Positions 44,101-54,344 of a stretch of DNA of 64,000 bases are shown piece by piece. Below the pieces are notes generated by a model. That model made no database searches. It had not been told where the DNA came from and saw nothing but the letters and a program-made list of their open reading frames with translations. Position numbers and translations under genes: made by a program. Where the stretch lies: contig SNVD02007568.1 of assembly GCA_013180625.2 (NCBI GenBank), forward strand, positions 186,001 to 250,000. The letters run 5' to 3'. Origin of the DNA: Boswellia sacra (lineage: Eukaryota; Streptophyta; Magnoliopsida; Sapindales; Burseraceae). How positions within the stretch are numbered: position 1 is the first letter of the stretch; each line of letters opens with the position of its first letter.

Positions 44101-47023
44101 GTTCGTTTCTTTCTGCGTCGACCAGAACCGGATCAGTAGCAGCGTCTTTAGTTCTTCCCAGTGACGCATCGGCCTGCGTCGATCATCCCACTGGAACCAG
44201 GCCAGAGCCTCATCGTCAAGACACAGCTGCTGCCTCGATTCGTTCTACGTTAGTCATGCGGTTAAGAGAAAAGTAGTGCTTCGCCTTAAAAACCCACCCA
44301 TCGAGATCGTTTCCGTCAAATTGCAGCATCTCTAGTCGTTGCTGCAATCGTTTATCTCCCCTGTAGGTTTCGCTGGCGTTGAAGCTGCCGATAGAGGTTG
44401 GTGGCATTGGCGTCCCTGTTTCAGCAACCCCTGTTGATGATTTTTGCTTGGCTCCCGACAACGAAGCTGCTGTATCGCCCTTGTTAACCTTCGCCAACGT
44501 CTCCAAAGACTCCAGTATGGCTATCACCTTCTGCTCCAGGAATGGAACCCTCGACAGTCCTTCTTTAACCACTCCAATGTCTTCCTGGAACTGGGTAAGT
44601 TTTTCCTCTAACACGTCCATTCTTGCTTTCGCTATCTTAGCCATTTCAAGATCTCTTCGGCTTTGATACCAAATTGATAGGATCTGTTTACAGTCACTCA
44701 CACTCTCACAGTAGCTTTAGTAGAGTTTAGGAATTAAGATGGTTTAGAGACAGTAGGCTTAGTAGGTTGAAGATGAAAATTAGAGGTTTATTGGAGTGTT
44801 TCGTAGGAAATTCGAAAGTCCTGTTAGCTCTCTCAAGAGAAACAATTCTCACGAAATTACTCAAATGATCACTCCCCTTTTTGCTCTCTCTACTCCCCTT
44901 ATATTCCCTAACTAACTCCACCCCTCCAACTCAGCAACTAACTTCCAAACTTTTTTGAAAACAGAAAACAAAACAAGAAAAATAGAAATAAGCATTTTCC
45001 TCCCTGCCCTTCACACAGGTCTATCAAAAGCCCTTAGAGTCTTAGCTAGCACTAAGTAGCCATTTTACCATTTGAAAACCCCAGTACAAACTCTTTTACC
45101 ATCAATAAAGAAGGAAATCTTGTATATATAGTTACAAAGCTTGCATTTGAGCTCTCTTTCTTTTTCTTTCATTTTCCTTTGATCTTTTAAGGAAACCCTT
45201 GCAGTATTAACGTTGAGAGAGGTAGGAATTTCACATTTGCATTCACTAGTCTACTTATGAGGCAAAAAAGAGGGGTAGTAACTATTTTAATTAATTTAGA
45301 TAAATACCTTACACTAAATCTAAGAGTTGTGCTATTTGCCTTCCTCCACTATCAAACCAAAGGAATTCCATTTCTTATTTTACTCCATTTAATTTTTTTT
45401 ATATTATTATCTTATGATACCACTAAAAGTTTCACAATTACCTTTTGTTTTGTTTTTTATTTTTTAATATTTTGTCTTCAAATACAAACACCTGACAAGC
45501 TTCGTCAATCTCACTCAGTGTTTCCAGGCCTATAATACTTCTTCTGCCAAAATATAAAGTTATGAGAAAACAGTAAAGATTCAAAGAGAAAATAAGTAGG
45601 AAGGGTTCTATTTTTTAATCAATTCCTCTTTTTTTTTTTAATTTCTCTTCTTTATCTTTTTTAATCAAATTCAGATTGTATTTTTGCAATAAACTTTTGA
45701 TTTTTCATATTTGAATTTGATATTTGACTTATATGCATGAGAATTGAGAATAAATTCAAAAATTGAAAAAATGAATGTTAAACTTTCGACGATAAACTTA
45801 TTCAAAATTTTATCTGTAAAATAAGATAAGGGATGTAAAAAGTGTTTAAAAAGGAAAAAATAATTAAGTTGTTGGTTTGTATCGGTTTTTAGGTAATTTA
45901 TTATAAGGATAAGTTTGTAATTAAAAAATCTTTTAAAATTGGTTTTTTTAATTTCATAGTGGGGGGACAAAAATCATCACTCAGAATTTAAAATTGTCGT
46001 AAACCCAACTATTCTAAACCTGAGAAACTAAACACAAAAACTGGAAATTCAACCATGTAGCCTGTACATAAAAATATTGGTCATAGAAGTTCATTTGTGC
46101 TATTAGGGTATTTTAGAATGGGTGTTAATGTTCATGTAGCTGTGGTCAGGTTTACATATATATGCAGCACATATCAAATGTACAAACTTCTGATCCAAGA
46201 GTTAGAGGAATATTTAAGTGAGAACATGGCATGATGTATTAGATGAGATTTTGGTGATTGATCATATTAAGTTACTTGAATATAGTACTGGCCTGACACA
46301 ACCCAGTGAATGGTTGTCAAGCCATGCTGGGCCAAGGCTGCCACAGCACCTAATTGCGCCAACATGTAGATTGGCACTTTTGTTTTCGATTATGAAACCT
46401 TTTTATTCTATTTTATTTTTTTAATTTTGGTAAAATATTTGATGAATTATTTTATTTTAGGGTATGTCTTTGTCGTGTACTACAATTATTATTTTCTAGC
46501 ATGCAAATTAATTTTTTGATCGATTTGCTACCTTTCATTTTGCCTTGTTTAGAAGTCATCTCTATGGTAAGATAACACTTTCGAATAAGATTGAGCTATA
46601 TTCTCTTAATGAGTTCTGTATCCCAATCAATGCATGGTGGTGTGTTCAACTGCAGTTGCAGTACATAGTCTATAGGGGTTCACCTATACGACTGAGGAGT
46701 TGAGTTTGCTTCTATGAGAGTTTAGACAGGCATGTCTGGAACACTTTATGAATTCAATTGTTAGTCTAACTCAGAACCAAGGAATATTGGTTTGTACAAA
46801 TTTTATGTTTAACAAATTCCTATGAGGCAAGATTAATAGTTTAGGGTTTAGTTCAGAGTCTGAAAGGCATTATTTTTCCTTCCTTTTTGTGGTCAAGTAG
46901 TAACTTAATTATGTTTTGTACTTGGAATGTTATTTAACAACTAATGCTGCTGTGCAGGTGAGTACAAATCCAAGTGCAGTGGGTGGATGCAGTTGCAAAA
47001 GTTCTTTCATGGTGAAGCAGTAG
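38181..47023 (+). CDS. Iron-sulfur assembly protein IscA-like, mitochondrial
   Basis: A-type Fe-S scaffold/carrier protein of 153 aa, expected in the mitochondrial matrix, where it helps mature [4Fe-4S] proteins. Exons: 38181-38336, 38602-38732, 38835-38943 and 46958-47023; phases agree and all splice sites are GT-AG. Residues 1-45 are rich in Arg and Ser with few acids ([20 protein letters not shown]), as in mitochondrial presequences. The conserved cysteines are Cys78 in [12 protein letters not shown] and Cys143/Cys145 in [34 protein letters not shown] is the family core. It is closest to the plant IscA-like 2 type by eye. Intron 3 is 8,014 bp, filled with transposons, and separates the CxC-bearing last exon from the rest. 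Reading through it would add an aberrant tail and lose two ligands. Confidence 0.94.
39375..39835. repeat. Diverged LTR-like fragment in IscA intron 3
   Basis: The order of phrases (Gly/Ala-free purine-rich part, CTGCCACCTCTCCCAGGAG, CACAAAATTCC, CTCTCTCC, CTCAGCAGAATAAACTTACTGCC, AAACAGAAAAT) follows that of the LTRs at 42450-42805 and 44675-45026. It therefore looks like an old relative of that LTR family. Ends and target duplication are not clear. Confidence 0.4.
40180..41765 (+). pseudogene. LINE-type reverse transcriptase C-terminal remnant, split by a MITE
   Basis: On the plus strand 40200-40427 reads [20 protein letters not shown] and EVFPRLYS. After the MITE, 41219-41520 reads [34 protein letters not shown] and [19 protein letters not shown]. 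This is the zinc-binding reverse-transcriptase tail (zf-RVT) found in plant LINE-like proteins. Stops and frameshifts are frequent. The 5' part (endonuclease, reverse transcriptase core) is missing. It sits in the intron in the same orientation as the host gene. Confidence 0.7.
40428..41217. mobile_element. hAT-type MITE, copy 1 (in IscA intron 3)
   Basis: It has terminal repeats TAGCTCTGGCAA and TTGCCAGGTCTA (inverted) and flanks CCTGGATC and CCTAGATC (8 bp, one mismatch). Its interior has ACGACACGAAC and AACGGGTTAAATGGG phrases near the ends and an AT-rich middle. It is the same family as 51585-52237 in opposite orientation. It interrupts the LINE remnant and is therefore younger than it. 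Confidence 0.82.
42450..42805 (-). repeat. 3' LTR of the chromovirus-like element
   Basis: On the plus strand it begins TGATAGGATCTG and ends near CACAGGTCTACATTA, where the other LTR has CTATCA. The terminus is therefore mutated. Purine-rich GAGCGGCGG (minus strand) next to it would be the polypurine tract. Confidence 0.85.
42816..43130 (-). pseudogene. Gypsy integrase C-terminus and chromodomain
   Basis: The minus-strand frame reads [37 protein letters not shown] and [18 protein letters not shown], ending LEDKVDV. These are the post-integrase linker, the capsid-proximal 'HPVF' box and the chromodomain of chromoviruses. The chromodomain's usual aromatic cage is only partly kept. The frame is continuous with the PPR piece upstream (43412 to 42816), so a fused product is possible. 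Confidence 0.85.
43131..43434 (-). pseudogene. Captured fragment of a PPR protein gene
   Basis: On the minus strand, TDVIEEGF (43425) is followed, after a one-base shift in a T run, by [59 protein letters not shown] and [16 protein letters not shown]. This is the end of the repeat array and the E-type tail of a plant PPR protein of the PLS class (organelle RNA binding and editing). By eye it is close to the group with PPP after VANKIPT. Only about 100 residues are present. It has no intron, no start of its own and no organelle-targeting segment. It is the only host-derived sequence in the element. Confidence 0.85.
43447..44701 (-). pseudogene. Chromovirus-like gag
   Basis: On the minus strand, 44216-44701 reads a coiled-coil N-terminus ([20 protein letters not shown]) and the matrix/capsid start ([18 protein letters not shown]). 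After a small frameshift near 44200 it continues [16 protein letters not shown] and [18 protein letters not shown], then [11 protein letters not shown] and [12 protein letters not shown]. At about 43660-43740 is the degenerate knuckle region ([19 protein letters not shown]), with the first Cys changed. It stops at 43447 after HTTDGI. The last 40 residues do not resemble gag or protease that I know. Confidence 0.88.
44675..45026 (-). repeat. 5' LTR of the chromovirus-like element
   Basis: It is 352 bp. On the plus strand it begins TGATAGGATCTG and ends GGTCTATCA, next to the primer binding site on its left. It is highly similar to 42450-42805, with scattered substitutions. Confidence 0.9.
45032..46957 (+). 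other. 3' part of IscA intron 3
   Basis: AT-rich intron sequence with no recognised gene or complete transposon. It ends with a good acceptor (GCTGCTGTGCAG) directly before the last exon at 46958. Confidence 0.6.
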
Positions 47024-48291
47024 TCTTGCTATTTCATAACCTGTACTATCAGTGTGGCAATGACTTCTCGTTTAGGTTTTCTTTGCTATATTGAGTCTTT
47101 AAATCATTTTTTCTGCCTGATCTTTTTTCCCACTAACAGTCATATGAATGTAAACATTGGAACAGTCCTTGTATGCTTTTTAAAGATAATGATATTCTTT
47201 GTATAATGAGAATTATCAGCGGGGGCTCGAGCAACTTGCTTATCAACAAGTAACTCTTCATTCAGGGATATGTATCTACATATCATTGTTGTGGAGCTCC
47301 ATTCGATGAAAAATTGTTGTTTCTCTTTAGCTGTAGCGGCTCAACTGTGATTAGATGATGCAGCATTAGCCTATAATCAATTGACTGGCCTATGAAAATG
47401 CTTGGTACAGGATGTTCTGATATTATTAGTTTATCTGGAGCCCAGAGACACTGGACAAGACAATATAATGGTCTTCTTGCTACTACATAGTTTTATTTGT
47501 TGTAAATCGCTATTTTGATATAAGAACCCTTCATCAATTGCTTTATTAATAAGTTAGTACCATTGTGCTTGTTAGATTTCATATTCATTTGCTTGCAACT
47601 TGTTTTGTTAGCTTGGTTTCTGAGCTCCTTCTGCCATTATTACTTCCATAACAATATGAATTAACCTTGGCATTAGGAAAACTTGCCCTCATGAATAACT
47701 GAATAAAGAAGTGAATTCTTTTCAATAAATTAGTAGCATTTAGCATTTCACATGCGCCCTGAACGTTAATGTGCTTAATTTATAAAATTTTTGTTGAGAA
47801 AATTGAAAAAATACCTTAAATTTGCGAGTTTCTTTGATAAATAATCTTAATTTTGAAAATTGTTGTGTTGACCTTTCCAACATCCGATATATTCCACACT
47901 GTTTGATACTACACGGAGAGTCTCGATGGCCATGGCATGCAAATTATTAAGGACAATATCATTTTTGTAATTCACACTAAAATTTGAGCATTTTTCGATT
48001 TTTCCCTAATTTCTTCAAGATATCAACAATAACCGCTCAAGAATATGCTATTTGATGTTAGACAAGCAACCCCATACTCTCACAACCGTGTCAAAAAGCA
48101 GAGACAATCCGAGAGTAGATTGACACAAAATCTTACTATAATATTGAAAAAAAAAAATCTGAGAATTGATTGAGGTTCGATAACAAATGGATCAATGCAA
48201 AAATAAAGATCTAAGCCCATCCAAAAAGAATATCTGGCTTGAGTTAAAAAATAGTGTTCAGAATTGTCTTCATGTTCCACAAGCAAACCAC
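47024..48291. other. Interval between convergent IscA-like and RPL10A genes
   Basis: It holds the 3' untranslated regions of both genes. No other coding frame is supported. TTGAGTCTTTAAATC and AATAAA-like words occur on both strands, but I cannot fix a polyadenylation site. Confidence 0.5.
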
Positions 48292-50380
48292 CTAATAGAT
48301 TCGTTGTGGCCTTCCCATGGTACTCTTCAGGTGTAAGCATCTCACCTAAATTCACAAAACAGAGGTTAGAGAACACTACCATAAGCATAAGATAATTGTT
48401 AAGAAGAGTGATGTTAGATACAATATCAAGTACAATAATGTAGCTTAAGTTATCAAGAAACCCGGATATAATTCTTAAGGTATGAAGTTTCTTCAAGTAA
48501 CTTTACAACGACAGCAGCAGAATTTTGTTTTTTTTTGGGTTGAATCAAACTTTCATTTGGCTAGCATGCCAAGGAGAAGTACATACCCTTGGATCTAAAA
48601 GTTTTCAATATCAGAAATTATGGCTTTCCCAACAAATGAATTCATATTAGAATCACAGACAGAGCCTTGATATTATTATATTCAAGGACTCACCTACAGA
48701 GTCAACTTTATATGGTACTAACGCATCATTTATGAAGCAGAACTGACAATTGCAAAAGTATAGAACCATACCGGTAAGAACTGCAGGTTTCAAAATTAAG
48801 ATTTTCCGAGAGATTTACTTAAAAATGCGTTTATGTTTTGTTAAGGAGAATAGAAGTCAGTGAGCTTACGTTTTGCCAATTCTTCTTCAATAATGAAACA
48901 AGGAAGTTGACACTGAGTTGGACATTCTGGAAAATCTGTTTTTCCTCCATACCGCAATTCCCCACGGCAACCCCCATACAGAGAACTTTCTTAAGTTGAA
49001 ACTTCACTGTAGCTTTCGTTTCATTTACTTTTGCCTCCAATGATTCATGATGAGTCACAAGTGTTGGAAACTTCCCTGCATTCACAATCAAACAGGAATT
49101 TAGACCTTCTAGAATTGCATTGTTAGTTAAATTGATATCTTCATCTGAACAAAGCCATTTTTCAGATTGGTAACCCATCCTCAAAAGCATAATTTAATAA
49201 CATAATTAAACATATAAATCCCAGACCCATCAATAATAGATGAACCATGCATGTAATAGAACTTATTCTGTTTCTATGGCAAGAATCAAGCCAACTCCTC
49301 ACTTGATATCAAGATGCTTAATGTATTACAGCTACTTTCTTCTTAAGTTGAAAAAAGAAAAAGAAGCAGATAATCCACAAGCAGAAGATTATTAATCCCA
49401 GAATTAATAACACACCATTCTTATCAACAACCAAATAAGAGAAGACCAATTACATCCTTGCTCCATGCAACTTGATTGCAAAGATATCATTCAAGACCCA
49501 AATACTATCAACCAGTTTCAGAGCACCTGAAGAATCTAAGCTAAATCTCATATCAAATGATCAACAATAGAAGAAGCTATGCTATCACAGACAGAGTAAC
49601 TTGCCTGCCTTGTTGAGACCGGGTCCTAAGAGACGAGGAATCTGCTTTATAACAGCTTCAGATGCTAGAAAAGCATGATACTTTTTGGCAAGCTTCTTAA
49701 CCAGTTTCTTGTTCTTGTTAAGCTTCTTGAGAGCCTCAACATCCATGTAATCCAAACCTATCTTCTCAGCCTGTAGTAAACCAAAACAGCAACACACATG
49801 TTAGGGAAACGAAAAAAGTAAGAATTATAAAAATGCAGATATGCCATGAATGTACACTAAAATCCCTCTATAACTACAATTCACAATTTGTAGACTTAAA
49901 ACTCATCCCATTAGCATAAAAGCTCTAGTTGTGAACGTGTAATGTGATATAGATAAACACAACTTGAGATTGAGCATCAGGAATCCCAAACCCAAAACAA
50001 AGAACCAAAAAAAAAATTAAATAAATAATAATAATAAAGGACTGAAGCAAAGGGATGAAAGTGAGTTACCTGTTCAACATGGTGGGCATCACCAAGCATG
50101 CAGACCTTCATCTTGGGACGAGGAATGTGAGGAAGCTTGACAGAGCCGCTGAAGCGCTTGTCCTTTTGTGGGTCATAATTCTTCAACCCAATTTGAAGCT
50201 CAATTGTCTCAACAAAGTTACGTTTCTTCTCCTTGGAATCATCAGAAATTGTGGAGATAGCCTCCCTCACCACCTCACTCGATAGCTTACTATTCCCATT
50301 GCGAACAAAAATTACATCTTTTTACAACAAATCAAACCAAAATCAACAAATGCAGATGGGTTTTTGTTCCATTACCTCAT
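48292..50380 (-). CDS. RPL10A: 60S ribosomal protein L10a (uL1)
   Basis: Cytosolic large-subunit protein forming the L1 stalk, 216 aa as usual for the family. Exons on the minus strand: 50380-50376 (only ATGAG), 50289-50070, 49770-49605, 49075-48870 and 48345-48292. The total is 651 nt with consistent phases. Recognised blocks: [96 protein letters not shown] and the end [16 protein letters not shown]. Intron 3 starts with GC (GCAG then GCAAGT) and the others with GT. The extremely short first coding exon splits the Ser2 codon. Nothing suggests a pseudogene. Confidence 0.96.
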
Positions 50381-50466
50381 TGTTGCTGCTGCTTCCAACA
50401 CTCTCTCAAACGGTAGGCAGCTGAGTAAGTAAATTTGACACGCGAGAACAGAAAGGAACCAGTATC

Positions 50467-50502
50467 AACCCTAATCACGTGCTATGGGTTCTTTCCCACG
50501 TG
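50467..50502 (-). promoter_or_regulatory. RPL10A promoter: telo-box and two G-boxes
   Basis: AACCCTAA (50467-50474) followed by CACGTG (50476-50481) and a second CACGTG (50497-50502), about 90-120 bp upstream of the start codon. Telo-box motifs are frequent in plant ribosomal protein promoters. The G-boxes could bind bZIP or bHLH factors. Confidence 0.6.
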
Positions 50503-51584
50503 CCGTCCTCTTATTTATTTTTCAATATTTATTTTTATTTTACTTTTTTTTTACCATCACGTAGAAGTGAATAAAATTTTATTCCCAACATCTATTTTTT
50601 AAGTTTATTTAAAATTTTAAAATTTTAATTTTAATTATTTACTACTCGTATCATTTTCGTGATTTAACTATTCTCATGTAATCAACATAAATTCCAAGGA
50701 TTTAAAATTAACTGAGTGAAAAGTATGACAAAAAAATATATAATAATTCTATAAACCTTGTCACATTAATATAAAATGTATTAGCTAGTAATTTATGTAA
50801 TCAGTATTTTAAAAAATTATTAATTTTCATTTTTCTAAGTTAAACTTTGAGATATGTAATATAATTTTTAAACTATGGAAATAGATTTTATGAAAATATA
50901 TAAGTCATAAAATTTTAGGAAACAATATACCTAGAATAATGGGTGCAGAGTAAATTTTTAAACACACATAGTTCTTTTTTTTTTGTTTTCTTTTTATTTC
51001 CTTTTTTTTGTAAAAAAAAAATTAAGACTAAGTATCTTTCAAGAAATCATTAAAAAAATAAAAGAAATGAACCTTTTAATACAAATTTTTGACATATATT
51101 TATTAACATAAATTTATGATCTTAATTTCACCAAATCTTAAAAAAAAAAAATTGTTTCAATACTATTAACTCGTCAATATCTCAACTATATTTTGTAAAT
51201 CAATGGCTATAAATTTATATCTAATTTTATCCCACAAATAAAATTTCATAAAATTTATCAAAATCCTTTCTTCTATTTACATAAAATCTCAAGTTTCAAC
51301 ATATGTCACTTCTTTTCTTCTAAGAGCACGATGGTTAGCCTTTTCTACTGGTCAAAAGAGCTTTTTTAGTACCAAAAGCTCTTTTAAAAAATTTTTGTGC
51401 TGTCGTCATTTGTCTTTAAGTCTTCTACTAGAGTTCTAGTTTAGCTGCTACTTGAGAAGAGTTTTTAGATGATTAAAAAAACTGTTTTACATTTATTGGG
51501 AGAAGTCTAAAATTGAGGCTTTTAAGAAAAGCTCTTTTTAAACATTTTTAAAAGATTTAAAAATGTCTTAAATATCCTCGTATT
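50503..51584. other. AT-rich intergenic sequence upstream of RPL10A
   Basis: No open frame or gene is recognised. It has many A and T tracts. The part after 51320 has phrases like AAAAGAGCTTTTTTAGTACC repeated in both orientations, possibly another small transposon remnant. Confidence 0.45.
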
Positions 51585-52237
51585 TAAACCTGGCAATGAG
51601 TCGTATTAGAGTAGTTTCGTGTTGTTTCGTATTCGTATCGTGTTAAATTATGTTAATCCAAATATGATCCGTTAGAACTTAAACTCAATTATTAACTTAA
51701 CATGTTACTCGAGTCCAACCCATTTAATCAGTTTTTTATTTTAAAGTTAAATAACAATATGTGTCACATGATTTGTATAAACTCTAATTATAAACATAAC
51801 TAATAGTTTATACATCTAATATCTAACCAATATTTTGAAATCTATTGAAATATCTAAAGCATATTTAAGACCAATGATTGAAAATATTGAACGATTCTGA
51901 AAATGAAACATGATGTTTTATAAGTTTTGTTCTTGTATTCTCTGTCAAAATATCATAATCATACGCAGCAAAAAAAAAAAAAAAACCTATAATTTGCTAT
52001 ATGTTATTATATTATTTTATGTATCATAAGTAAATTTATTAAATTATCTTTAATATTAATATATTAACTAGGTGAAATGATTTTTTTATAGAATAAACCG
52101 AAACACAGTCCAATATTAGACCAGTTTTGTTGTATTAACCCATTTACGATCCGATATGATAATATTATATCTAAATCACGTCCTTATCGAATGGATTCGT
52201 ATTTTGTTAACGGATTGTATAGAATTTGCCAGGCTTA
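51585..52237. mobile_element. hAT-type MITE, copy 2
   Basis: It has terminal repeats TAAACCTGGCAA and TTGCCAGGCTTA (11 of 12 match when inverted) and a perfect 8-bp duplication CTCGTATT (51577-51584 and 52238-52245). Subterminal GTTTCGTATTCGTATCGTG and ACCCATTTA phrases match copy 1. It is 653 bp and has no coding frame. Confidence 0.9.
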
Positions 52238-52351
52238 CTCGTATTATTCTCGAAATTTCATGAGACCCTTTTATTTAACAAAACCCTAATATAAAAGAAT
52301 CAATTATAGTTACTCTGTTAAAAAAAAAAAAATTGAACATGAATATTAGAT

Positions 52352-52827
52352 AAGGGTGGGAATTCAAGTTTGTGTCGTGTTGAGTTGTGACACGACGCAG
52401 ATTTATCTAACACGAACACGACCCGTTTATTATTCGTATCAAGGAGGCTCAATCCAATCACGACCCGATTATTAAATAGGTAATAATAACACGATTATAA
52501 TACGTTTAGATATTTGACACATTTATGACACGCTTTACTGACACGATTACGATAGGTTTAAATGATCAATACGATTATGGCACGATTAGGCATTACAATT
52601 TTCAACATATTTTAATATTTTTAAATTAAAAAGTAATAATAAGAAAATATTCAAAATTCATTCAAAACACAATTAAAAGTTTACTAAATATCAAGTCCAA
52701 TACAAACTTCAAATACAATTTAACTTCAGAAAAAAAATCCATTGCATTTCTTTAACTTTTAAGCAACGTAAAAAAAAATATAAAAAAAGATTAAGAGTAA
52801 TTCAAGATGATGATGATGATGATGATG

Positions 52828-52924
<97 letters not shown>

Positions 52925-53268
52925 AAATACAACCTTGAATTTAAACATATAATAAACGCATAACGAATTTTAAAATTAATTTGTATTTATAATTGTGTCA
53001 CTTTAAAAATAATCGTGTCAATTCGTGTTATTCGTGTTATCGTATTTTATTAGTATTAATTGTCACAAACGAGTTCATATCATAAACGAATCGTGTCATA
53101 AATGGACTCGTATCATCTATGAATGCAATCCCTTAACCTAAACATGACTCAATTATTAAACGAGTTAAAAATTTCAACCCAAATACGATTAAGATAAACC
53201 CCAACCTATTAATTTCCATATCGTGTCACGTCGGGTTCACGGATGGTGTCAAAAATTTTCACCCCTCC
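52352..53268. mobile_element. Second hAT-like MITE family, 917 bp
   Basis: The ends AAGGGTGGGAATT and AATTTTCACCCCTCC are inverted repeats with mismatches. Flanks TATTAGAT (52344-52351) and TATTAGAC (53269-53276) form an 8-bp duplication with one mismatch. The subterminal regions are rich in CGTGTC/ACACGA words (GTGTCGTGTTGAGTTG, CATATCGTGTCACGTCGGG). It differs in termini from the TAGACCTGGCAA family. A long AAT/ATT microsatellite sits inside. Confidence 0.75.
52806..52923. repeat. Compound (GAT)n(AAT)n(ATT)n microsatellite
   Basis: About 118 bp: GAT units, then about 12 AAT units, then about 19 ATT units. The AAT and ATT runs are mutually complementary and could form a long hairpin. Confidence 0.97.
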
Positions 53269-53276
53269 TATTAGAC

Positions 53277-54344
53277 TTCTCCTCAACTATAAGTTTTTTT
53301 TTTCTTTTTTCGTATGTTAATAAACTTTTTTGTTCCTTAAGCATAAAAAATTAATTCGTTCAGTTTTATGATTATTTTATATTCTTAAAGCATTAAAAAT
53401 TATATATAATTCTTAAGCATTAGAAATTATTTTGGTTAGTTATTTAATTATTTTATACTTCAAATGCATTACAAATTTTATATGTTATAAGGTTATCTAT
53501 AATAGAAGTTCATTTGTATACCCCCATAATAATTTTGTTATTACAAAATACTTTTTTCTATTATATATAACCAAAGCATCTGTTGATTTAAAAATACATT
53601 TTTTCATTCACAACAAAACAACTATCAATTTATTAATATAAGTTTATTAAAATAACAAAAGCTCTTTTTCTATAAGCTTACCTTCTAAAAAATCCATTTA
53701 GAGAAGCCCAAACAAACAAACTCTAAACTCTAAGTCAGTGTAACAAAAGAAAAACTTATGTTAATAAAGATTCTCTCAGACTGCAAACTTCGAAAAAAAA
53801 AAAAGGGACCTATCGACCTGTTAAGTAAACCAACTAATAATTCCTTATTGAAGAATCATAACAACTTATTGGCCTATTCAACACACAAAATTAACAACTT
53901 GACACCTTAATATGTGAAACTTATTTCTCCAGAGCAGCACCCTAAACTTGGTTACCTATAACGTTTTCACTTTATAATCTATTGATTTGATTTGATTTGT
54001 TTTATTTTATTTGTATTGCTCTCCTCGACCATTTGAACATATAGATTAATCCACAAGAGATGAGCAAGAAAATGAAAAGCTAGAAAAATAGACTGACAAA
54101 ACAGGATTAAATTTCGTAAACAAAACAAGATGGTGATTCCTGACAAATAATCACAAACATACAAAGTTGATATTAATTCGATAGTTATGAAAACCTTAAG
54201 TAATGAAACCATGCTTGCAGAACAAGTCTGATGCGCTCAAGCATTTTACACTTATTGCAGTAATAAACACTGCTATCTGGTACGCAGATGCTGACTCCAG
54301 ATTCTTGATATGAAACATCAAAATGAGTAAGAATGTTGAATAAT
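53277..54344. other. Interval downstream of QCR9, nothing recognised
   Basis: AT-rich DNA, including the 3' untranslated region of the QCR9 gene near 54200-54344. No further gene is supported. Confidence 0.5.

Larger units (their letters stand above)
42450..45026 (-). mobile_element. Non-autonomous chromovirus (Gypsy, Reina-like) with a captured PPR segment
   Basis: It is 2,577 bp, with about 352-bp LTRs and a perfect AAAGC duplication (42445-42449 and 45027-45031). On the minus strand it carries a tRNA-Met primer site (TTTGGTATCAAAGCC, 44660-44674), gag, then a piece of a host PPR gene, then the integrase C-terminus with chromodomain. Protease, reverse transcriptase, RNase H and the integrase core are absent. 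Short LTRs and the gag phrase [10 protein letters not shown] fit the Reina branch of chromoviruses. It lies in IscA intron 3, opposite to the host gene. Confidence 0.85.

Noticed and set aside
48080..48496. 138-codon minus-strand frame covering the last RPL10A exon
   Set aside because: The true exon (48345-48292) uses another frame, giving the expected ribosomal C-terminus; the long frame runs across intron and UTR.
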